Assembly (NCBI GenBank): GCA_003695005.1
Contig: RFJE01000388.1
Coordinates: 1-6,989 of the forward strand
Source: Candidatus Hydrogenedentota bacterium
GTDB taxonomy: Bacteria > Spirochaetota > Leptospiria > Turneriellales > J094
Direction: 5' to 3'
Length of the DNA: 6,989 nt
Below are positions 1 to 5,144 of the stretch, piece by piece. Both the position numbers and the translations under genes were made by a program. Every line of letters starts with the position of its first letter. Position 1 is the stretch's first letter. The notes under the pieces are model-generated. The model was not told the DNA's origin. It saw only the letters and a program-made list of their open reading frames with translations, and ran no database searches.

Positions 1-672
1 GAATTAGATTTAGATAGAACATCGGGTTGTATTCGATCGGTAGAAAATGCTTACTCGAAAGACGGAGGTCTATGTGTGCTTTATGGGAATATTGCAAAAG
101 ATGGTTGTATTGTAAAAACAGCCGGTGTCGATGAAAGCATTTGGAAATTTTCGGGAAAGGCAAGAGTGTATCATTCACAAGATTCTGCGGTAAAAGCTAT
201 TTTATCCAATGAAATTCATCCCGGAGATGTGGTTGTAATTCGTTACGAAGGCCCTAAAGGAGGACCGGGCATGCAAGAAATGTTGTATCCAACTTCTTAC
301 TTAAAAGCAAAAGGATTAGGAGCGAAGTGTGCTTTAATTACAGATGGTCGTTTTAGTGGGGGCACTTCTGGATTATCCATAGGTCATGTTTCTCCCGAGG
401 CTGCCGAGGGAGGCGAGATAGCTCTTATCCAAGAAGGCGATGTCATTGAAATTGATATCCCGAATCGAAGTATCCATTTAAAAATTTCGGATGAAGAATT
501 AGAAAAACGACGAGAGGAAGAACTTAAAAAAGGGAAGGATGCGTTTACCCCCGGGCCTCGCAAGAGGCAAGTGTCGACAGCCTTAAAAGCATATAGCTTA
601 ATGGTATCTAGTGCAGCATCCGGAGCAGTTCGCGATTTAAGTTTAGTGCAGTCTGTTAAACGAACTTCCTAA
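1..672 (+). CDS. ilvD: Dihydroxy-acid dehydratase, C-terminal part (5' end outside window)
   Basis: IlvD dehydrates 2,3-dihydroxy-isovalerate and 2,3-dihydroxy-3-methylvalerate to the 2-keto acids in valine, isoleucine and (through ketoisovalerate) leucine and pantothenate synthesis; it is a cytoplasmic Fe-S enzyme. The frame is open from base 1, so the window holds the last 223 codons of a protein that is usually about 610-620 residues in the E. coli-type long class. Seen here: [16 protein letters not shown] (codons 8-23), [20 protein letters not shown] just after it, then [18 protein letters not shown], then [24 protein letters not shown], which carries the serine proposed as the catalytic base, and finally the [10 protein letters not shown] segment and a conserved GAVRDLS near the end. 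The cluster-binding cysteines of the N-terminal half are not in view. A GTG at 76 is internal, because conserved family sequence continues upstream of it. The stop TAA shares one base with the next ATG (TAATG), suggesting co-translation. Confidence 0.97.
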   Translation, partial: ELDLDRTSGCIRSVENAYSKDGGLCVLYGNIAKDGCIVKTAGVDESIWKFSGKARVYHSQDSAVKAILSNEIHPGDVVVIRYEGPKGGPGMQEMLYPTSYLKAKGLGAKCALITDGRFSGGTSGLSIGHVSPEAAEGGEIALIQEGDVIEIDIPNRSIHLKISDEELEKRREEELKKGKDAFTPGPRKRQVSTALKAYSLMVSSAASGAVRDLSLVQSVKRTS

Positions 673-1379
673 TGTCTAAAATTGCTCTTATTACAGGAGG
701 GGCAAAAAGAATTGGAAAACATTTAGCCATTGCGTATGCCAAGCAAGGTTATGATATTGCGCTGCATGTTGGCAAGTCAGATGGTAGCAGTACAGTGAAG
801 GAAATTGAAAAACTTGGACAACGTGCAAAAATTTTTCCTGCGAATTTGCAAAACAGTAAAGAAGTCGAAAACCTTTTAACCACTGTGATAGAAAGCTTTG
901 GCACACCCGAAGTTCTTATAAATTCTGCCGCTGTTTTTGATCGAGGTATCATCCAACAAACTAATGCCGATCTTTTGGTAAAAGAATTCTCTATTAATTT
1001 TTTCGCACCTTTCTTGCTATCCCGTGATTTTTATCAGTATTGCAAACGAGGCCATATCTTAAATTTTTTAGACACTTCCATCCAAACGATTCGTACAAAA
1101 TACAGTGCTTATTTATTAAGTAAAAAGGCATTAGCAGAATTTACAAAAATGGCGGCTTATGAGTTCGCCCCTCACATTCGAGTAAATGCAATATCACCCG
1201 GTCCTATTTTACCCCCGGCGGATAAAGACGAGAGTTATTTTAAAAAAGTAGGGAAAACAACTTTATTGCAAAGGACCGGCAATCCTGATCATATTGTACA
1301 AGCGGCTCTTTTTTTACAAAATCATGACTATATTACAGGTCAAATTTTACATGTAGATGGAGGAGGCTATGCGCTTTAA
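672..1379 (+). CDS. SDR oxidoreductase, pteridine reductase (PTR1/FolM)-like
   Basis: A 235-residue short-chain dehydrogenase, probably an NADPH-dependent pterin or dihydrofolate reductase. The Rossmann nucleotide motif is TGGAKRIG (residues 8-15); the Arg inside this glycine motif is typical of pteridine reductases. An NSAA motif lies at 84-87. The catalytic set is Asp134, Tyr147 and Lys151: Tyr and Lys form the usual YxxxK, while Asp stands where classical SDRs have Ser, 13 residues before Tyr, as I recall for Leishmania PTR1 (Asp181/Tyr194/Lys198) and E. coli FolM. RVNAISPGP (170-178) and a C-terminal HVDGGGYAL complete the fold. It overlaps ilvD by one base and folB by 11, and the following folB and folK support a pterin substrate. 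Family membership is clear. Whether it reduces dihydrofolate, dihydromonapterin or dihydrobiopterin cannot be read from sequence, and another carbonyl substrate remains possible. No clear Shine-Dalgarno precedes it. Confidence 0.85.
   Translation: MSKIALITGGAKRIGKHLAIAYAKQGYDIALHVGKSDGSSTVKEIEKLGQRAKIFPANLQNSKEVENLLTTVIESFGTPEVLINSAAVFDRGIIQQTNADLLVKEFSINFFAPFLLSRDFYQYCKRGHILNFLDTSIQTIRTKYSAYLLSKKALAEFTKMAAYEFAPHIRVNAISPGPILPPADKDESYFKKVGKTTLLQRTGNPDHIVQAALFLQNHDYITGQILHVDGGGYAL
1359..1366 (+). promoter_or_regulatory. Strong Shine-Dalgarno that sets the folB start
   Basis: The sequence GGAGGAGG lies just before the ATG at 1369 and is the only near-perfect ribosome binding site I find in the window. 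It also encodes the Gly-Gly part of the C-terminal DGGGYAL of the upstream SDR. It rules out the in-frame ATG at 1357, which lies upstream of it and would add four residues (MEEA) absent from typical FolB N-termini. Confidence 0.8.
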
Positions 1380-1716
1380 AATTGATCATTTGTTGTTACG
1401 CACGATCATTGGTTTTCAGGATTGGGAACGAAAAAAAAAGCAAGATGTATTTATTACAATGGAATACGAAGTAGCGGATGAGACAGCTAGCCTTACAGAT
1501 AATGTAGAAGATAGTGTTGACTATAAAAAAATCACGAAGCAGGTGATTGCTCTTGTTGAAAATAGCGAATATTTTTTAATTGAAAAGCTAGCTCAAGAGA
1601 TATTAAATTTGCTGTGGGGATATTCTAAAATTCAAGAAGCGAAAGTGACCATTGAAAAACCCGGCGCATTGCGATTTGCTAAAACAGTGAGTGTAAGCCT
1701 TGAAAGAAAAAGATAA
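1369..1716 (+). CDS. folB: Dihydroneopterin aldolase
   Basis: FolB splits 7,8-dihydroneopterin into 6-hydroxymethyl-7,8-dihydropterin and glycolaldehyde, and some members also epimerise at C2'. With the start at 1369 the protein has 115 residues, normal for this tunnelling-fold family, which assembles as an octamer. Visible conserved positions are the GxxxxE block around Gly15-Glu20 (equivalent to E. coli Glu22), Tyr52 in SVDY (Tyr54), Glu72 in LIEKLAQEI (the pterin-anchoring Glu) and Lys97-Pro98 in IEKPGALRFA (the catalytic Lys100). The start overlaps the SDR end by 11 bases and has a strong Shine-Dalgarno; the 3' end overlaps folK by 17 bases. The close paralogue FolX, which acts with FolM in monapterin synthesis, is an alternative, but the adjoining folK favours FolB. 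A run of nine A's (1431-1439) follows the Glu20 codon. Confidence 0.92.
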   Translation: MRFKIDHLLLRTIIGFQDWERKKKQDVFITMEYEVADETASLTDNVEDSVDYKKITKQVIALVENSEYFLIEKLAQEILNLLWGYSKIQEAKVTIEKPGALRFAKTVSVSLERKR

Positions 1717-2089
1717 CACATATATTGTAGCTTATGGATCGAATATTGATCCGGAAAAAAATGTCGATTTAGCCATTCATCACTTAAAAAAAATATTTGG
1801 ATCGCTTGTAGAAAGCACAAGGTTAAGAACAAAAGCCGTGGGAATGGATGCACCTGATTTTATAAACGGCGCAATAAAATTTCAAACGTCCCTACCAGAG
1901 CTAGAAGTTAAGAAAAAGCTTTTAGCCATTGAATCTTCTTTAGGAAGAATGCGCACGCTAAATAAAAATGCACCACGTACCATTGATTTAGATATCATTG
2001 TTGTCAATGGAGAGATTGTTCATCCGGATTATGAAAGATATGATTTTGTTAAGAAGTGTGTGGATGAGTTAACCTCACTTCAAGATTGA
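1700..2089 (+). CDS. folK: HPPK, short form (6-hydroxymethyl-dihydropterin pyrophosphokinase)
   Basis: FolK moves pyrophosphate from ATP to 6-hydroxymethyl-7,8-dihydropterin, the step after FolB. The start must be TTG at 1700: an in-frame TAA lies at 1694-1696 and no ATG or GTG occurs before the conserved AYGSNID (residues 11-17). The gene overlaps folB by 17 bases. Matches to E. coli FolK: Asn56 in DFINGA (pterin-binding Asn55), Glu78, Arg83 and Arg85 (Arg82/84), and PRTIDLDI (92-99) with the Mg-binding Asp96 and Asp98 and with Arg93. At 129 residues it is some 30 shorter than E. coli FolK (159). The usual PPLG loop reads KAVG, the Trp89 position is Asn90, and the stretch before HP (108-109) is shortened, with the segment after the VDEL-type helix missing. 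The core looks functional, but activity is less certain than for a full-length enzyme. The TGA stop lies inside the -35 box of the next promoter. Confidence 0.88.
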   Translation: MKEKDNTYIVAYGSNIDPEKNVDLAIHHLKKIFGSLVESTRLRTKAVGMDAPDFINGAIKFQTSLPELEVKKKLLAIESSLGRMRTLNKNAPRTIDLDIIVVNGEIVHPDYERYDFVKKCVDELTSLQD

Positions 2090-2114
2090 CAGCTTTACTC
2101 GCCGATAATATACT
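2086..2114 (+). promoter_or_regulatory. Predicted sigma70-type promoter for the envelope gene unit
   Basis: TTGACA (2086-2091), 17 bases, then TATACT (2109-2114): a perfect -35 box, a one-mismatch -10 box and ideal spacing. The expected start point is about 2120-2122, inside an A-run that ends at the ATG of the next gene (2122). It sits in the only true gap in the window, about 32 bases after folK. A GATAAT at 2104-2109 is an alternative -10, but its 12-base spacing is too short. Confidence 0.75.
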
Positions 2115-2121
2115 GTAAAAA

Positions 2122-4380
2122 ATGTCGTATCGGGCAAAACGGCTTCTTGTTTTATGGACTGTTCGCATTACTCTTTGGACAGCCATTTCATTTTTATATA
2201 TCCACTTGGCGCATAGAAAAGCATTGCCGGCAGTTTTTGAGTATTACACGGGCGATTTTGTAAGAAAGCATACAGCAACTTTTTATCGATCCATGCTAGG
2301 CCGAGAGTCAGAATCTCTAGTACTACCAAAAGATCGAAAAAAGGGGCGATGGTTTTGGAATACTTTAGATTTTTTAACTCGAGAGCCGCAATACTTAGAA
2401 GTGAGCCAAAAAGCAAATTATTTGCAAAAGCTTGTAGAACAATTGCCAGAAACTTACAAAGCAGATCTAGAGAGTCTAGCGAATTCACCCCCTATTTTGC
2501 AATTTATAAAAAAACCAAAAAGTCGATTTGCACAAGTGTATCAATATGAAATTATACGTTTAGTCGAAGCTAATCCAGTAATTGATAGCTTTGCTATTTT
2601 AGATTCGGCTGGAAAGGTATTGTTTTCAAAAGGACAAGATTTATCTTTATCAAATTTTCCGAAAAAATCTGTGTTGAGTTCATCTGGATTTAAACTACCT
2701 ATCGAGGACGAGGGCTCACTTGGTTTTTTTGTAGGAAGTTGGAACTTTTTTAAAGCTCCTGAAATCCAAAGCACCTTAGAAAGAAGCCAAAGTTTTGTAT
2801 TAGATAAGGACTTTCATATAGTAGAAGGCAACGTCCCGAAAGACTTAAATCAACTTGTCCATGGAAATGTTTACGACGGGCCTTTAGAAGGACATCGTTT
2901 AGGATTTCGTTTTACATCTTTAGCGCTGTCGAATCACTGGATTGTTTTTTATTGGGCAAGAGAAAGCATTTTCTTTTACATATATAGGCTATTGTTAGGC
3001 ATTTTTCTTTTGGCTGTTCTGGTGGCGTTCTTGTATTATGCTAAAAAAACTTGGTATTGGATTCAGGATAAAAAAAGAAAAATTCAGCCTCGATGGACGA
3101 AGCAAGCTCTTCAGCAAGCTTTAGAGTTAGAAAAAGAAACCCTAACAGTTTTAGAAGAAAATACAGCGCTTTCTTTAAAGCAAAGAGAGAATTTAACGAG
3201 TACTTTAAATGCGCTTCGTCACACATTAGAGAAGGTAGTACAATTTCAGATTCCTGCACCTAAAAGAGAAGAGAACCAAGAGAAAGGCGAAACTGTAGAA
3301 GAAAGTACGGAAGCAGAGGATGATTTACCTCTGCCAACAGAGAGTGAGCCTTTATCTACAGTAGAAACGTTCGATGAAGAAGTAAGAGAAGAAAGCTTGC
3401 CTCAAGAAGCCCCTATACCCGAATTACCCGATCCAGAAGTTATTGAAAATGACAGTGGACAAATCACCATCATAGATGAATTTACAGGAGAAAGGAGAAT
3501 CTTTCCAGAAGAAAGTGATAATTCACAAGAAAAACAGAAAGTAAATCCATCTGATACTTACGTAGAGTCAGAAAATACGCAAAAAGATCAAGAGGATACG
3601 CTTAGAAAAGCAGATGAAAGCGAACAAACCATTAACGTAACAAAGGGAAGAAGTACAGAAGCACAAAATGAAAAAGATAAATCGGGGGTTCAAAAAGCTC
3701 AAAAAGACATTGACAATTTATCCATTTCTAAAGATAGTGAGGTTGATTTTGTCTTTATGAGTCATCCTGAGGAAGTTTACTTAGAAGAAGATATCCACAG
3801 AAACACATTAATTTTACTTCATTCACCTCCCACAGAGATTGATTTAAGTTTACAGGGGCTTAAGTTCCCCGGCTTTCGTGAAGAAGATAAAAAAGAAGTC
3901 TCTAAAAAGAAAGAAGTCGGGAAGGAAAAAGTAGAAAAGCCATTATTTGTTGAGGACGAAGAAGAGTTAATCGACAGTTTACCGGATGGGGACAGTTCTT
4001 CCATGGAAGGTTCTTCGAAGGAAGAAGATACCGATCAGCAAAACCAAATTGACCAAGAGAATCATGTAGAACAGGAAGATAGAACGGAAAGCCACGAAGG
4101 GGACGAGGAGCCTTTAGAAGATGACATTCCCCCTCCTGAAATAGAGCTTCCCGGGGGGGATGAAAAAAACAACCAGATACAAGATGCAGAAATTTCCGAA
4201 GATCAGTTTGAAGTAGCAAGCAAAAAACAGTTTGACGAAGCACAAACTTCTTCGTCTAATGAAGTGTGGGTGCAAGACGAAGATATTCCGTTATCAGAAA
4301 TTCCTTCGGCAGAAGAAGAAATCGAGGAAGTAGTCAGAGAAGAAAAAGTAAAGCGCGAAGAAGTAGAACTTTTAGCATGA
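2122..4380 (+). CDS. Two-pass membrane protein with extracytoplasmic domain and long acidic tail (unknown function)
   Basis: I do not recognise this 752-residue protein. Membrane segment 1 is at about 8-30 after a basic MSYRAKR start. An extracytoplasmic region (31-281) includes a stretch at 140-210 with a Cache/PAS-like look (IDSFAILDSAGKVLFSKG). Membrane segment 2 spans about 282-306 and is followed by a basic, Trp-rich juxtamembrane stretch (WYWIQDKKRK), so both ends should be cytoplasmic. Residues 325-373 read as a likely coiled coil rich in Leu, Glu and Gln. Residues 376-752 are low-complexity and acidic, about 31% Asp+Glu, with many Ser, Gln and Pro, and are probably disordered. Less polar islands occur at 447-463 and 541-585. 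The layout recalls sensors or scaffolds, but no kinase, HAMP or methyl-accepting domain is visible. The ATG at 2122 lacks a Shine-Dalgarno and falls at the predicted transcription start. The stop overlaps the next start as ATGA. Confidence 0.85.
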   Translation: MSYRAKRLLVLWTVRITLWTAISFLYIHLAHRKALPAVFEYYTGDFVRKHTATFYRSMLGRESESLVLPKDRKKGRWFWNTLDFLTREPQYLEVSQKANYLQKLVEQLPETYKADLESLANSPPILQFIKKPKSRFAQVYQYEIIRLVEANPVIDSFAILDSAGKVLFSKGQDLSLSNFPKKSVLSSSGFKLPIEDEGSLGFFVGSWNFFKAPEIQSTLERSQSFVLDKDFHIVEGNVPKDLNQLVHGNVYDGPLEGHRLGFRFTSLALSNHWIVFYWARESIFFYIYRLLLGIFLLAVLVAFLYYAKKTWYWIQDKKRKIQPRWTKQALQQALELEKETLTVLEENTALSLKQRENLTSTLNALRHTLEKVVQFQIPAPKREENQEKGETVEESTEAEDDLPLPTESEPLSTVETFDEEVREESLPQEAPIPELPDPEVIENDSGQITIIDEFTGERRIFPEESDNSQEKQKVNPSDTYVESENTQKDQEDTLRKADESEQTINVTKGRSTEAQNEKDKSGVQKAQKDIDNLSISKDSEVDFVFMSHPEEVYLEEDIHRNTLILLHSPPTEIDLSLQGLKFPGFREEDKKEVSKKKEVGKEKVEKPLFVEDEEELIDSLPDGDSSSMEGSSKEEDTDQQNQIDQENHVEQEDRTESHEGDEEPLEDDIPPPEIELPGGDEKNNQIQDAEISEDQFEVASKKQFDEAQTSSSNEVWVQDEDIPLSEIPSAEEEIEEVVREEKVKREEVELLA

Positions 4381-5141
4381 AGTTTTTTCGGTTTTTAGCG
4401 CTTGTTTTTTTGATTGTCTTTACTAACCCATCCCTTTTTGCTGGATCTTACTCCATTACTCCTTCGACATACTTAGATTTAGGGCTTACTTACCAGAACA
4501 CAGATAAGCTGCAAAAGGATGATGGTTTTTATTATATAGGTTCGGGAAAAACTTCTTTGATTATTTCCGGCTTACGAATAGCAAATGGCAATGTCTGGAC
4601 TACGTTTAAGATAAATTTACGATCTACAGGTGGGGCGGTGGATATAGAAATTCGCGATAATGCAGGTGTGTCTTTCTATAAAAAGAATTCTATTAGCTCT
4701 TCTTCGGAAATCGATTTATCAGGATACACAGCTGCAAAGTCGGGAGAACCCATCGTTGTTGTGATTGTATTTTATCCAAATGTTAAAGTAGATTTAATTG
4801 AAATTCGCTATTCGGGTAGGTCGCTTTATGCCTATCCCTCTCCTTATTTTGCTTCTGCGGGGAAGCTTACCATTGTATATGATTTGCCAAATGCTTCCTA
4901 TGTTACCCTAAAAGTATATGATGGACGGGGTAAGCTCGTAAAAACCATTGCCGAAAATCGATATACAGCTGCCAAAAGCTCACCAAAAGAAAATCCGGAT
5001 ACATGGGATGGTAAAACTGATTCGGGTCAACGTGTTGCTTCCGGCCTTTACTTCCTTCGCCTATTTGTTCGAGAAATCAATGCTACCACGGAAGCAAAAT
5101 CGGATTACGAAGCTGTTTTCCGCTTAGTTGTGTTTAAGTAA
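4377..5141 (+). CDS. Exported protein with C-terminal FlgD-type Ig domain
   Basis: A 254-residue predicted exported protein. The start is the ATG at 4377, which overlaps the upstream TGA (ATGA) and begins a clear signal peptide: Lys2, Arg5, a hydrophobic core to about residue 20, likely cleaved after SLFA (22). The frame stays open upstream to 4266, but that stretch is an Arg-rich shadow of the acidic tail gene and would bury the signal peptide. Residues about 30-148 are beta-rich and not recognised. A Tyr/Pro-rich linker, LYAYPSPYF (150-158), leads to a FlgD-type Ig-like fold at about 162-252, with KLTIVYDLP, VTLKVYDGRGKLVKTI and the hallmark WDGKTDSGQRVASGLYFLRL. Such domains occur in flagellar hook-cap proteins and at the C-termini of many secreted proteins, so it need not be flagellar. 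No lipobox Cys is present. It is presumably periplasmic or surface-located and co-expressed with its neighbours. Confidence 0.85.
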   Translation: MKFFRFLALVFLIVFTNPSLFAGSYSITPSTYLDLGLTYQNTDKLQKDDGFYYIGSGKTSLIISGLRIANGNVWTTFKINLRSTGGAVDIEIRDNAGVSFYKKNSISSSSEIDLSGYTAAKSGEPIVVVIVFYPNVKVDLIEIRYSGRSLYAYPSPYFASAGKLTIVYDLPNASYVTLKVYDGRGKLVKTIAENRYTAAKSSPKENPDTWDGKTDSGQRVASGLYFLRLFVREINATTEAKSDYEAVFRLVVFK

Positions 5142-5144
5142 ATC

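Noticed and set aside
76..78. GTG as an ilvD start
   Set aside because: The conserved IlvD sequence [15 protein letters not shown] continues upstream in frame, so the gene begins outside the window.
691..952. Minus-strand open frames inside the SDR gene
   Set aside because: They are shadows of a well-conserved SDR and carry no family motif of their own.
1357..1359. ATG at 1357 as the folB start
   Set aside because: It lies upstream of the strong Shine-Dalgarno at 1359-1366 and adds residues not typical of FolB.
2104..2109. GATAAT as the -10 box
   Set aside because: The spacer to TTGACA would be only 12 bases, whereas TATACT at 2109-2114 gives 17.
3819..4243. Minus-strand open frames opposite the acidic tail
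   Set aside because: Ser/Phe/Leu-rich frames result from the polypyrimidine complement of Glu/Asp/Lys codons; no start signals or recognisable domain.
4266..4376. Arg/Ser-rich N-terminal extension of the Ig-domain gene
   Set aside because: It is an out-of-frame reading of the acidic-tail codons of the upstream gene; the ATG at 4377 gives a proper signal peptide and an ATGA overlap.
4377..5141. Calling the Ig-domain gene flagellar hook-cap protein FlgD
   Set aside because: Only the Ig-like domain matches; there is a signal peptide, which FlgD lacks, no FlgD N-terminal region, and no flagellar neighbour.
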